Shown here: positions 19,151 to 26,608 of the stretch, one piece after another
How positions within the stretch are numbered: the first letter of the stretch is position 1
Layout of the letters: every line of letters begins with the position of its first letter
Origin: Pantoea agglomerans
Lineage (GTDB): Bacteria; Pseudomonadota; Gammaproteobacteria; Enterobacterales; Enterobacteriaceae
Direction: 5' to 3'
DNA: 64,000 bases
NCBI RefSeq assembly: GCF_021397715.1
Contig: NZ_CP090207.1
Span: 1,736,001-1,800,000 of the forward strand
Made by a program: the position numbers and the translations under genes
The notes under the pieces: generated by a model
What the model was told of the DNA's origin: nothing
Seen by the model: only the letters and a program-made list of their open reading frames with translations
Database searches by the model: none

Positions 19151-19510
19151 TCACTCCGCTTTTTTACACTCATCGATCAGGGCCGCTACCGATGCGCTGA
19201 TGTCGGCGGCGTGCGGGTCATAAAAAAATTCAGTGCTGGTTTCGCTGTGGTTAAATTTGGCTATTTCGACCCAGGCGATAACGGTTCCGTCACCTTGTTC
19301 AAGGTTATAGCGTTGCGTACCGCCAGGTAGCGGATCGTCCTGATCAAGATAAAGGTGCCGGCTGATGGCGGCTGAGTAGAGACAGGACTGCACCTGATCA
19401 GGATGCGCATTAAAATAGGCGGTTTTAACTTGCGGATGTAATCCAACCCGACCGGTATCCACACAGCCGGCCATCATTATTAAAGCGAGTACTAAAACTG
19501 TTTTCTTCAT
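19151..19510 (-). CDS. Small lipoprotein, unknown function
   Basis: A 119-residue protein starting MKKTVLVLALIMMAGC, a signal peptide with an imperfect lipobox (MAGC), so it is probably lipid-anchored at the cysteine. The mature domain contains two further cysteines (SCLYSA and DECKKAE) and no family I recognise. An in-frame ATG at 19525 would add five residues; the start at 19510 gives a more typical signal peptide. Confidence 0.7.
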   Translation of the reverse strand: MKKTVLVLALIMMAGCVDTGRVGLHPQVKTAYFNAHPDQVQSCLYSAAISRHLYLDQDDPLPGGTQRYNLEQGDGTVIAWVEIAKFNHSETSTEFFYDPHAADISASVAALIDECKKAE

Positions 19511-19631
19511 CAACTCAAACCTCATCACGCTGCAGCATTTTTTTAGTCCATTCCGTCAGCCCTGAATCAGCGCCGGACACGGCACAGAATAGCCTGAACT
19601 ATACTTACCTTTTTTCAACGAGGAGGATGAG

Positions 19632-19850
19632 ATGATCAATCTTCGAGAGATGAATGAGAAAATTCATCAGGTGCTGCAGGCCGATGAAGCGTCAGGGTTT
19701 ACGCCGCAGACTGCAGAGCAGGTATTAGCGGTGGTGAAATCTTACTGGCAGGAGGGCGATGAAACGATAAGAAACGACATCACCCAGAAATTGTCCCGTC
19801 TGGAAAAATCGGGCGTGCCTTTCCCGGATAATTACCTCGATACGCTGTAG
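19632..19850 (+). CDS. Small soluble protein, unknown function
   Basis: A 72-residue acidic helical protein (MINLREMNEKIHQVLQADEA to DNYLDTL) with a strong ribosome site (GAGGAGGATGAG) just before its ATG. No known motif is visible. It converges on a small hydrophilic-protein gene. Its good ribosome site and coding composition argue that it is real. Confidence 0.65.
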   Translation: MINLREMNEKIHQVLQADEASGFTPQTAEQVLAVVKSYWQEGDETIRNDITQKLSRLEKSGVPFPDNYLDTL

Positions 19851-19898
19851 CCTTCCGCTAAACCACAATGCGCCCCTGCGTGGGGCGCGATCTCTTCA

Positions 19899-20099
19899 CT
19901 ACTGCGCTTTGTAGGGATCTTTTTTATCATCCTGACTATCATCGTTCTTACGCGGTACTTCGCCATGATCTTTTGGCGCATCAGTAGCGGGATGATCGTC
20001 CTCTTCATAGGCATTGCCGACATGTGGCGCCGCTTCCGGCAGGCTTTTACTGACTTCACCTTCGTGTTTACGTTCTTCATTGGTTTTATGTTTAAACAT
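19899..20099 (-). CDS. Small hydrophilic protein, unknown function
   Basis: A 66-residue, very hydrophilic protein rich in Lys, Glu, Asp and His (MFKHKTNEERKHEGEVSKSL, ends DDKKDPYKAQ), likely intrinsically disordered. AGGAGTG lies 5-6 nt before the ATG. The composition recalls hydrophilin-type desiccation or osmotic stress proteins, but no family is recognised. Confidence 0.65.
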   Translation of the reverse strand: MFKHKTNEERKHEGEVSKSLPEAAPHVGNAYEEDDHPATDAPKDHGEVPRKNDDSQDDKKDPYKAQ

Positions 20100-20174
20100 A
20101 CTTCACTCCTTTTTTTCCTGTCTGTTAAGTCTAGACCAGCCAACAGATGCTGGCAGGCGGGTCCACGTTCAGAT

Positions 20175-20200
20175 AAAAAAAAGCCCGCATGAAGCGGGCT
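20175..20200 (-). terminator. Orphan minus-strand terminator
   Basis: Stem AGCCCGC/GCGGGCT (20182-20188 and 20194-20200), loop ATGAA, followed on the minus strand by eight T. No minus-strand gene lies upstream before 20735, so the transcript it ends would be noncoding, about 100-130 nt long if it starts near 20300. Confidence 0.8.
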
Positions 20201-20408
20201 GAATCGGAGTTTTCTCTCGTGTGCTGCACGGCTTTATTCGTTGCGTGTCAGTGTGTAGCGGGATCATGCTAACGGGGTAGAACCGGTGCGGGAATGGACA
20301 AATCTGTTATCTGGCGTGCGGCAGGTCACAAATTAATCGATTAATAAATTCGATTGAACGGATTAATAAAAGGCATATAGTGACCTGCGTTACCAGGAGA
20401 TAGAAATT

Positions 20409-20657
20409 ATGTTACGAGACTATTTAAAGATTGAAGCTGACGATCAGCTGATTAAAAACCGTACCCTGAGCCTGAACAATCGCGGTCAGGAAGAGGTCAC
20501 TGAGTGGACCATCGTCAGCCCGCACGGCGTCAAAAAAGGCGGCGTGACCCTGTTCGATAAACTGAGCACCCGCCGTTCATGGTGTGTCGGCTATCGCATC
20601 ACGCAAACCGATCTGCATGGCAATGTGGTGGTGGATAAGCTGACTGACGCGTTATAA
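20409..20657 (+). CDS. Small conserved-looking protein, unknown function
   Basis: An 82-residue soluble protein (MLRDYLKIEADDQLIKNRTL to VVVDKLTDAL) preceded by a CAGGAGATA ribosome site 8 nt upstream of the ATG. The central EWTIVSPHGVKKGGVTLFDK looks like a compact beta domain. I recognise no family. It is followed by its own terminator at 20703-20727. Confidence 0.7.
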   Translation: MLRDYLKIEADDQLIKNRTLSLNNRGQEEVTEWTIVSPHGVKKGGVTLFDKLSTRRSWCVGYRITQTDLHGNVVVDKLTDAL

Positions 20658-20702
20658 GTTGTCCGACTTTTGCCGTAGTAAAATGTGAACTTTGTTGGAA
20701 TT

Positions 20703-20727
20703 AACCCGCAGCGTAGCGGGTTTTTTT
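20703..20727 (+). terminator. Rho-independent terminator
   Basis: AACCCGC/GCGGGTT stem with an AGCGTA loop followed by seven T on the plus strand, 45 nt after the stop codon of the preceding gene. The convergent repressor gene ends only a few nucleotides further on. Confidence 0.85.
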
Positions 20728-20734
20728 ATGTCCG

Positions 20735-21361
20735 CTAACGATAGCGGCGCAGTTCTACCAGCGTGCCGGCCAGCTTTATGCCATCGCGACGGGAATGCAG
20801 CAGTGGAAAGTCGATGTTCTCCGGTGCCAGCTCAAACTGCACAACACCGCTCTCACTGCTGCGTTGCCGGTATGTACGCAGCAGTGCGCTGTTCTGCTGC
20901 AGCGCCAGCACGCTGTCGCCGGGCATCGGTGAGACGGCCGGATCGATGATCACCACATCATTGTGCCTGATAGCAGGCGTCATGGCCTGTTCCTCAACCC
21001 GCAGGGCAAAGCTCTGCTGAGAGAGCGCCATGTCGTTATGCATCAGCAAATCACACTTCACCGAAGTGGCGTCATTCAGCCACCGGGCGACGTCGCGCTG
21101 ATTGAGCAACGGAATCTGATGCAGGCCGGCAAATCTGCTTTCGCTAAAAACAGGACCATCGCCATCTATCAGATAGGCAGGCGCGCATCCCAGCGATTCC
21201 GACAGTCGCAGCAGATTTTCACCACGCGGTAACGTCTCCTCTTTTTCCCATTGTGAGATCGCCACATGGGACACTTTTACCTGTTCCGCCAATTGCTTCT
21301 GCGTTAATCCCAGGTTTTTTCGTCGGTGGCGAATACGGTCGCCCAGCGTTTCGTTTTTCAT
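20735..21361 (-). CDS. CI/LexA-like repressor with inactive S24 protease domain
   Basis: A 208-residue phage-type repressor. An XRE helix-turn-helix occupies residues 7-60 (LTQKQLAEQVKVSHVAISQW) and a peptidase-S24-like domain residues 115-205 (FALRVEEQAMTPAIRHNDVV). In active LexA/CI proteins the motif is G-D-S-M-x-P with Ser as nucleophile; here it is E-Q-A126-M-T-P, and the position of the catalytic Lys appears to be Arg162. An Ala-Gly pair (78-79), the usual self-cleavage site, is still present. The protein should bind DNA as a dimer but not self-cleave on SOS induction. It is divergent from a two-gene membrane operon, with TTAAG/CTTAA operators between. Confidence 0.88.
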   Translation of the reverse strand: MKNETLGDRIRHRRKNLGLTQKQLAEQVKVSHVAISQWEKEETLPRGENLLRLSESLGCAPAYLIDGDGPVFSESRFAGLHQIPLLNQRDVARWLNDATSVKCDLLMHNDMALSQQSFALRVEEQAMTPAIRHNDVVIIDPAVSPMPGDSVLALQQNSALLRTYRQRSSESGVVQFELAPENIDFPLLHSRRDGIKLAGTLVELRRYR

Positions 21362-21377
21362 CTGCTTGACATTCAGG

Positions 21378-21425
21378 TTAAGAATGACTTAAGTATACTT
21401 AACCCTGGCATTTAAGCAATCTTAA
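21378..21425. promoter_or_regulatory. Operator cluster of the S24-like repressor
   Basis: Between the repressor and the divergent operon, half-sites TTAAG/CTTAA recur: TTAAG at 21378-21382, the 14-bp palindrome TTAAGTATACTTAA at 21389-21402, and TTAAG-N4-CTTAA at 21412-21425. A minus-strand promoter (TTGCTT, 16 nt, TATACT) reads through the palindrome towards the repressor. This is the arrangement expected of an autoregulated phage-type repressor. The first two half-sites also resemble a PmrA box (GTTAAG-N5-CTTAAG). Confidence 0.6.
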
Positions 21426-21499
21426 ATTTCAGGCAGGGGACGTGCCTGTTGTTGCACGCCGTGGTGTTCCAGTGACCTTACCGGGTAGAGGGGTGCGGC

Positions 21500-21886
21500 A
21501 TGGAAAGTAGTTTAATTACCAGTATGGGTGCGTTGGTTTTGGGTGGGGGCGCGGCGGCACTGTTCTGGAAACCATTATTGGCGGGTATCGCGTCAATCGT
21601 GACCAGTAATCGGGCCGGCGGCGAAATTATAACCAGTTATAAAGAACAGGTGGTGTTGCTGAAGGAGAGCAATCTGCTGATACGAGAAGAGAACGACGAG
21701 CTACGAGAACGGCACGATAAAAATTTGCGGCGTATCTCCATGCTCGAAACCGATCTTCGGCTTATCAAGAATGCGTTAGGGATACTGCTGGCAATGACAG
21801 AGGCCGATCACAGCGATAAGTTTCGCAACGAGGTCGATCGCCTTATCTCAACTCTGGAGGATCGCAGCGATGGTGACGATAAATAG
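21500..21886 (+). CDS. Membrane-anchored coiled-coil protein, unknown function
   Basis: A 128-residue protein with an N-terminal hydrophobic segment (SMGALVLGGGAAALFWKPLL, about residues 8-35) and a long charged coiled coil (about 45-125: EQVVLLKESNLLIREENDEL onward). It resembles in layout small phage-encoded membrane proteins, but I recognise no family. It is the first gene of an operon with the next gene (17-nt overlap) and is divergent from the S24-like repressor, whose operators lie in its promoter region, so it is probably repressor-controlled. Confidence 0.7.
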   Translation: MESSLITSMGALVLGGGAAALFWKPLLAGIASIVTSNRAGGEIITSYKEQVVLLKESNLLIREENDELRERHDKNLRRISMLETDLRLIKNALGILLAMTEADHSDKFRNEVDRLISTLEDRSDGDDK

Positions 21887-22211
21887 TCCTGCTACAACCC
21901 TGTTAAACAAGCGAAAAATTATCCTCGGCGGCGTGATGCTGGGCTGCTCGATGATCTGCGTGCTGATGACGATTCTGTTTCTTTATGTCAGCAATACGGC
22001 CAACCGGCGAGTAGCAGAGATTCGGCAGGAGTATCGCAATATCGCGGCAAAACGTGATGCCCGGGTCGATTTGCTGACTAATCAGGTGACGACGTTACAA
22101 CACAAACTTGATGCGTTACCGGACCGCACGGCGATCAAAACGGTGGATAAAGTCAAAGAGGTAGTGATTGAAAAAGAAGTGTCACCGATGCATTCGCAAC
22201 CCAGGCCATAA
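21870..22211 (+). CDS. Single-pass membrane protein with coiled coil, unknown function
   Basis: A 113-residue protein with one membrane helix (IILGGVMLGCSMICVLMTIL, about residues 17-42) followed by a predicted coiled coil (NRRVAEIRQEYRNIAAKRDA to about residue 85) and a short basic/Pro tail. The layout is like an inner-membrane spanin subunit or a small sensor partner, but no signature proves it. Translation is coupled to the preceding gene by a 17-nt overlap, so the two products probably interact through their coiled coils. Confidence 0.68.
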   Translation: MVTINSPATTLLNKRKIILGGVMLGCSMICVLMTILFLYVSNTANRRVAEIRQEYRNIAAKRDARVDLLTNQVTTLQHKLDALPDRTAIKTVDKVKEVVIEKEVSPMHSQPRP

Positions 22212-22374
22212 CTTCCGATTATTCTTAGTGCGGCTTCGCTATTATCGACTAGTTTTAAATCTCCGGGCGACATTTTCTTTCGCTGTATTGTGCGAAGAAA
22301 AGGCCCGCAGATTGGCCGGTTGATGAACCGCTACGCCAAATCACTTTGGATAACTAACCAGAAGGACATTTAGC

Positions 22375-22641
22375 ATGAGCGATTCAACAGAAACCAAGAG
22401 CAAAAATGATTACCTGCGTGATGTCACCTCTCAGCTGAAAGAGATGCGCCACTATGCGCAAACCAACACCGAGACGCTGTCAGCACATTGGTTAGCCTTC
22501 GACGCGGGCGAATACAAAGACAAAGTTAACGCCGATCGCATCGATGCGCTACTCAACAAGCAGGGTAAGATGCTGGAAGATCTGGATGCGGCCATCCAGG
22601 ACATTGAGATCGAAATTAATCACAGCGAGCAGGAGAGTTAA
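22375..22641 (+). CDS. Small helical acidic protein, unknown function
   Basis: An 88-residue, highly charged, helical protein (MSDSTETKSKNDYLRDVTSQ to EINHSEQES), with an AGAAGGACA ribosome site before its ATG. The composition suggests a soluble helical bundle. No family recognised. It stands alone and converges on the dinI-like gene. Confidence 0.65.
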   Translation: MSDSTETKSKNDYLRDVTSQLKEMRHYAQTNTETLSAHWLAFDAGEYKDKVNADRIDALLNKQGKMLEDLDAAIQDIEIEINHSEQES

Positions 22642-22679
22642 GTGATCTCCCGCTAACTGATGCGGTGGCCATTAAGGGA

Positions 22680-22919
22680 TTAATCGGCCACCAGCCACAT
22701 TTCCGCTTCGTCGAACATCTCTTCAACTATCCGCGCAATCGTCGCTTTATCGTTCTTACTCAAATCCGTATCAATAGCGTTACGTTCCATCGGTTTGACC
22801 TTAACTTCAATGTCAGGAAACACCCGATGCACCCGCTTTTCCAGCTCTTCGAGAATCATCTCGCGCGCACCCGGTAAACCGGCTACGTTACGCTTGTCAT
22901 AAATCAACTCAACAAACAT
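22680..22919 (-). CDS. DinI-like family protein
   Basis: A 79-residue member of the DinI family (DinI 81 residues). It shares the layout: an N-terminal strand, helix with EELEKRVHRVFPDIEVKVKP, then the C-terminal helix with the acidic tail ARIVEEMFDEAEMWLVAD, equivalent to DinI's EILQETWESADDWFVSE. DinI binds RecA-DNA filaments through this acidic helix and tunes the SOS response. A near-perfect LexA box lies about 40 nt upstream, so it is SOS-induced. Closely related copies are common on prophages, so it may be a phage relic rather than chromosomal dinI. Confidence 0.88.
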   Translation of the reverse strand: MFVELIYDKRNVAGLPGAREMILEELEKRVHRVFPDIEVKVKPMERNAIDTDLSKNDKATIARIVEEMFDEAEMWLVAD

Positions 22920-22957
22920 GATGGCAATCCATTCAGGGCAAAATCGCTGGGATATAA

Positions 22958-22977
22958 TACTGTAAATAAAAACAGTG
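22958..22977 (-). promoter_or_regulatory. LexA box (SOS operator) of dinI-like gene
   Basis: CTGTAAATAAAAACAG at 22960-22975 fits CTG-N10-CAG with an AT-rich core, within TACTG...CAGTG, close to the E. coli consensus TACTGTATATANANACAGTA. It is placed about 40 nt upstream of the dinI-like start codon. Confidence 0.88.
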
Positions 22978-23095
22978 GCAAGGCGGCGCGCCCGATTACG
23001 GGAAATATTTTTATGTCATGCCGGACTGCATCTTGATCTGGCTTATTACTGCATCATCACGACATAATGGCAGCTCAAACATCTGGAGAAGTGCG

Positions 23096-23392
23096 ATGCG
23101 ACAACTGGTCATTGATATTCTGCTTAAACTGGCAAAGATGGACGTCGACGCGAAAGAGCTGACCGCCCAGCTTGAAGCGCAATCGCTGCTCGTTGCTGCG
23201 TTACTGGTGCAGGCCAAACAGGACAACACGCTGACGATTAGCGAGACGGTTCAGGATGCTATTGTCACGGCGTCACGTTCGTCGACCGACTTTTTGCAGT
23301 CTGACGTAGACCTGCTGCTGACGCACATTAATCGTCTGCTGGCAGTGGCACAATATGTGGAAGTAAAAGGGAAGATGGCAGAAGAGGAGTAG
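23096..23392 (+). CDS. iraP: IraP-like anti-adaptor protein
   Basis: A 98-residue protein whose start (RQLVIDILLKLAKMDVDAKE then LTAQLEAQSLLVAALL) matches the N-terminus of E. coli IraP (86 residues; [20 protein letters not shown]). IraP binds the adaptor RssB and so blocks ClpXP degradation of sigma-S during phosphate or magnesium starvation. The helical C-terminus is divergent. The start at 23096 is chosen because GGAGAAGTG precedes it and the family begins here. In E. coli iraP lies elsewhere (near phoA), so this copy is in a new context. Function inferred from the N-terminal match. Confidence 0.75.
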   Translation: MRQLVIDILLKLAKMDVDAKELTAQLEAQSLLVAALLVQAKQDNTLTISETVQDAIVTASRSSTDFLQSDVDLLLTHINRLLAVAQYVEVKGKMAEEE

Positions 23393-23399
23393 CCGGAGA

Positions 23400-23500
23400 A
23401 AAAAATTCGCCTCTGGAGGTGAAATCCAGCAACACCTCCAGAGGCAGTGCAAAAGCACTATTCGTTCAAGGACAATCACGACCGAAGTCGTAGGATGAAG
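23400..23500 (-). ncRNA. Candidate small RNA
   Basis: A minus-strand promoter (-35 TTGTAC at 23527-23522, 16-nt spacer, -10 TATAAC at 23505-23500) is followed by three hairpins. The first is ACGAC-TTCG-GTCGT (23491-23478), an exceptionally stable UUCG tetraloop stem. The second is AGTGC-TTTT-GCACT (23459-23446). The third is a 13-bp perfect stem GCCTCTGGAGGTG/CACCTCCAGAGGC (23445-23433 and 23421-23409) followed by an AATTTTTT tract, a Rho-independent end. No ORF of note exists. The product would be about 90 nt, in the style of an Hfq-binding RNA. I recognise no known family. Confidence 0.5.
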
Positions 23501-23591
23501 TTATACACTTTCCTCGTCCTTGTACAACTTTATCGGCGGTTATATCACTGGTTGGAGGTGTATAAAGAATACACCTTACAAGACTGGCCGA

Positions 23592-23915
23592 TCAGAGCTC
23601 GTTTTTGATGCAAAACTCTTCCCAGCTCATCCCCAGCGATTCAGCATGTGATTTGAGATAGGTCTCAATCGCCTCAGCCGCCACCGCTTTGTCTGGCTCA
23701 GCCAGCTGTATCGAAAAGATCATCCCATCCAGATTTTTCTGACGTAAAAAAGCCGCATAGATGCGTTCAGCGTGCCATTCACGCAGCTGACGCAGGGAAA
23801 GATTGGCCGCGCGGGCGTCGCTTTCGGTCAGCTCATCCAGCGCTGCCTGGAAATCGGGATGAGCGGTAAAGAACATGTCGCGCGCCTGCGCGTAATACGC
23901 TTCTGGGGTTTTCAT
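23592..23915 (-). CDS. Small helical protein, DUF6388-like
   Basis: A 107-residue soluble helical protein (MKTPEAYYAQARDMFFTAHP to SLGMSWEEFCIKNEL). The pattern 'YYAQARDMFFTAHPDFQAAL' and the end 'SWEEFCIKNEL' resemble a family of short enterobacterial and pseudomonad proteins that I believe is DUF6388, function unknown. The start at 23915 is chosen over an upstream frame of 40 residues with no family support. The minus-strand RNA candidate lies downstream. Confidence 0.65.
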   Translation of the reverse strand: MKTPEAYYAQARDMFFTAHPDFQAALDELTESDARAANLSLRQLREWHAERIYAAFLRQKNLDGMIFSIQLAEPDKAVAAEAIETYLKSHAESLGMSWEEFCIKNEL

Positions 23916-24139
23916 AGCCGGGTTCCTGAATATCTGTTGCAGCCCGCCAGTGTAGCGGGTTGCGCCAGCCTTGTCAGGAAGCGATGCTACGGCGTGGCAG
24001 AACAACGGTACTGACGCCGACTTTATGCAAGACAATGAAAAAAAACGCGCCGGGCGCGGCTGGATCAGCCGGATACCTTGCGCACTGGCGTGGAAAAATT
24101 ATAACGTAGCCGCCATTGACGCGATCTTAGGGATTAAAC

Positions 24140-24622
24140 ATGAAAAAGTGGATGCTGATTGCCACGCTGGCACTGGGCGGTTGTGCGCAAATCAACGATT
24201 ATGACAGTGCGGTGCAAACGCCGGCGCCGGCGAATCTTCAGGGTAACTGGCAAACCGTCGGGCCTCAGGGAAAGCTGATTAGCGATCAGGCAATGGGCTC
24301 GCTTATTGTCAATGCGGATGGCAGTACGCTGGATTGCCGTCAGTGGCAGCGAGTGATTGCCAAACCCGGCAAACTGACGTTGCTGAGCGGTGATTACGTT
24401 AACGTAACACGTCAGGTTCGGGTGATGCCGCTGGTGGTGGATAATGGTGAACTGAGCTATGACGGGCTGACGCTGCGCAAAGTGGATCGTCCGACCCTTG
24501 AGTGCCAGCAGGCGCTGGAGGAGGTGGCGAAGCAGCCAAAAGCCGCCATCATTCAGAATATTGAACCGCAGCTGCTGCGGACCCACATTACCGATAACAA
24601 TGCGGCGGCCTTATCGCAATAA
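24140..24622 (+). CDS. yedD: YedD family lipoprotein
   Basis: A 160-residue lipoprotein. The signal peptide KKWMLIATLALGGC has a lipobox with the acylated Cys at 15. The segment TLDCRQWQRVIAKPGKLTLL matches E. coli YedD almost exactly, as does LRKVDRPTLECQQAL. The C-terminal tail is longer (E. coli 137 residues). Its role at the outer membrane is unknown. In E. coli yedD is convergent with amyA, and the same arrangement is kept here. It marks the right edge of the variable segment that starts after fliE. Confidence 0.92.
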   Translation: MKKWMLIATLALGGCAQINDYDSAVQTPAPANLQGNWQTVGPQGKLISDQAMGSLIVNADGSTLDCRQWQRVIAKPGKLTLLSGDYVNVTRQVRVMPLVVDNGELSYDGLTLRKVDRPTLECQQALEEVAKQPKAAIIQNIEPQLLRTHITDNNAAALSQ

Positions 24623-24628
24623 CGTGAT

Positions 24629-24652
24629 CTGGCAGGGCCGCGGCCCTGCCAG
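24629..24652. terminator. Bidirectional palindromic terminator yedD/amyA
   Basis: A perfect 24-nt palindrome (CTGGCAGGGCCG with its complement) between convergent yedD and amyA. There is no clear T tract on either strand, but its position suggests that it ends both transcripts. Confidence 0.6.
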
Positions 24653-24660
24653 AAGAGGCA

Positions 24661-26142
24661 CTACTCTGCGACGACCCAGACGCTGACGCTGCCGCCGTTA
24701 CAGACAAACACTGCATTACCCTGATCATCGGCGGTAATGGTTTCTTCACGGTTTGCCAGATGATCGCGCCATACCTTGCCGGCATAGCCTTCACCCATCG
24801 CCACGGCTTTTTCGCCCGCCTCGCCATTCGACATGATTACCACACAGCCCGGCTGCGTTTCGGTTCCGCTGCGGCTAAAGGCAACGCAGTTAGGATGATC
24901 GAAATAGTCGGTCTGTACGCCCCAGCCATACTGCTGGCGCGCCCGGATTAACCCTTCCAGCTCCGGGATCACCGGCATCTCAATCTTATGCTTCTCACCG
25001 TCGCCACCGGTATCTTCGTAACTGGCGCCGAACAGATCGGGATAGAAAATGGTCGGTACCCCTTGTTCTCGCAGCAGGATCAGCGCGTAAGCCAGCGGTT
25101 TAAACCAGGCTTCCACCGGCGCTTCCAGCGACTGTAGCGGCTGGGTATCGTGGTTGGCGACGATCGTCACCGCATGCCAGGGATCGGCCACCACCAGCGA
25201 ATTAGCAAAGATCTGACTCAGATCGTAAGCGCTGCCTGCGGTTGACGCCTGGTGGAAGTTCATGTGCAGTGGCGCATCAAACAGCATGGTTTTGCCTTCC
25301 ACCTGATGCACATATTCCTGCAACTTGTCGGTTTCAAACGACCAGTATTCCGCGACGATGAACATCGGCTCTTCGGCCACTTCCTGAATGTGGTCGATCC
25401 AGGCTTTATAGAACCAGGCCGGGATATGTTTTACCGCATCCAGACGAAAGCCGGTGCACGGCACCTGTTCCATCACCCAGCGCGCCCAGTATTTCAGCTC
25501 TTCGCTCACCGCTTTATTGCGGAAATCGATGTTCGCGCCCATCAGATAGTCGAAGTTACCCAGCTCATTATCCACCTGATCGTTCCAGCCTTCGGCGGTG
25601 TAATCATTAATGATTTTAAAGACGCCGTTTTCATCCGGATTTTCGATATGGTCGACGCCGCTAAAGCATTTATGATCCCAGACGAATTTAGAATATTCAC
25701 CGGCGCGCACCGGGAAGGTGAACTTCGTCCAGGCTTCGCACTCCACCACCTCGTCGTAAATTTCATCACGGTTGTCCGGATTGACGCGGTTGATGCGGAT
25801 CTGCTCTTTTTCATCGGCACCCATTTTATGGTTGAGTACCACATCCAGCAGCACGCCGACGTTGTGGCTGCGCAAGGCATCTACTGCCGCCAGTAACTGC
25901 TGTTTATCGCCATATTTGGTGGCAACGCTGCCTTTCTGATCAAATTCACCGAGGTCAAACAGGTCATAGCTGTCGTAACCGACCGAATAGCCACCCGATT
26001 CCCCTTTATAGCTCGGCGGCAGCCAGGCCATGGTGATGCCGATTTCGCTGAGCCAGGCCGCGCGATCGGCGATTTCCGGCCACAGTTTGCCGCCATCCGG
26101 ATAATACCAATGGAAAAACTGTAATAACGTCGGGTTTTGCAT
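24661..26142 (-). CDS. amyA: AmyA, cytoplasmic alpha-amylase
   Basis: A 493-residue GH13 enzyme without signal peptide (E. coli AmyA 495) that hydrolyses alpha-1,4-glucans inside the cell. The (beta/alpha)8 catalytic motifs are present: [16 protein letters not shown] (region I), [14 protein letters not shown] (nucleophile Asp), FIVAEYW (acid/base Glu) and [13 protein letters not shown] (transition-state Asp). The gene sits next to fliT as in E. coli, and may be transcribed as part of or after the fliDST operon. Confidence 0.97.
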   Translation of the reverse strand: MQNPTLLQFFHWYYPDGGKLWPEIADRAAWLSEIGITMAWLPPSYKGESGGYSVGYDSYDLFDLGEFDQKGSVATKYGDKQQLLAAVDALRSHNVGVLLDVVLNHKMGADEKEQIRINRVNPDNRDEIYDEVVECEAWTKFTFPVRAGEYSKFVWDHKCFSGVDHIENPDENGVFKIINDYTAEGWNDQVDNELGNFDYLMGANIDFRNKAVSEELKYWARWVMEQVPCTGFRLDAVKHIPAWFYKAWIDHIQEVAEEPMFIVAEYWSFETDKLQEYVHQVEGKTMLFDAPLHMNFHQASTAGSAYDLSQIFANSLVVADPWHAVTIVANHDTQPLQSLEAPVEAWFKPLAYALILLREQGVPTIFYPDLFGASYEDTGGDGEKHKIEMPVIPELEGLIRARQQYGWGVQTDYFDHPNCVAFSRSGTETQPGCVVIMSNGEAGEKAVAMGEGYAGKVWRDHLANREETITADDQGNAVFVCNGGSVSVWVVAE

Positions 26143-26242
26143 CTACTGCACTCCAGGGGATGATGAGAATCAAGTATGGAGTAAGCGGCAGAAAAGAGGC
26201 GCCGCGCAGAGAAATAAATCTGGCGGCGGGAGAGAGCAGCAA

Positions 26243-26608
26243 TCAGGAGAGGGTTTCGCGCGGTACCATCACAACACCGCCTTGCTTACCGTAGGCGGAA
26301 AGCACCGATTTCTGGCGCGCATTCTGGCCGACCAGCGAGGCCAGCTCATCCATCCGCGCCTGCAGCAGGCGTTTCACTTCACTCTCATTATCCAGAATAT
26401 GACGCAATACCGGACGCAGCTGCTCCTGAACCTGAACGGAAGGAGCGGCAGCTTCTGTCGATTGTGCTAACGATTGCACCGCGCTGACATAGTCCATCTC
26501 CCTGCTGATCAATTCATCCCATTCGCCCTGTGCGGCGTGACGCAGCATTCCCTGGCTGAGATCGAGTAACTGTTGGTAAACGGCAATCAGATGCGGTGCA
26601 ATAGTCAT
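26243..26608 (-). CDS. fliT: FliT, FliD chaperone and FlhDC antagonist
   Basis: A 121-residue helical chaperone (E. coli 121). It binds the filament cap FliD before export and, once free, inhibits FlhD4C2. The N-terminal helix ([20 protein letters not shown]) and the C-terminal helices conform to the family. The start overlaps the fliS stop as TAATG. Confidence 0.93.
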   Translation of the reverse strand: MTIAPHLIAVYQQLLDLSQGMLRHAAQGEWDELISREMDYVSAVQSLAQSTEAAAPSVQVQEQLRPVLRHILDNESEVKRLLQARMDELASLVGQNARQKSVLSAYGKQGGVVMVPRETLS

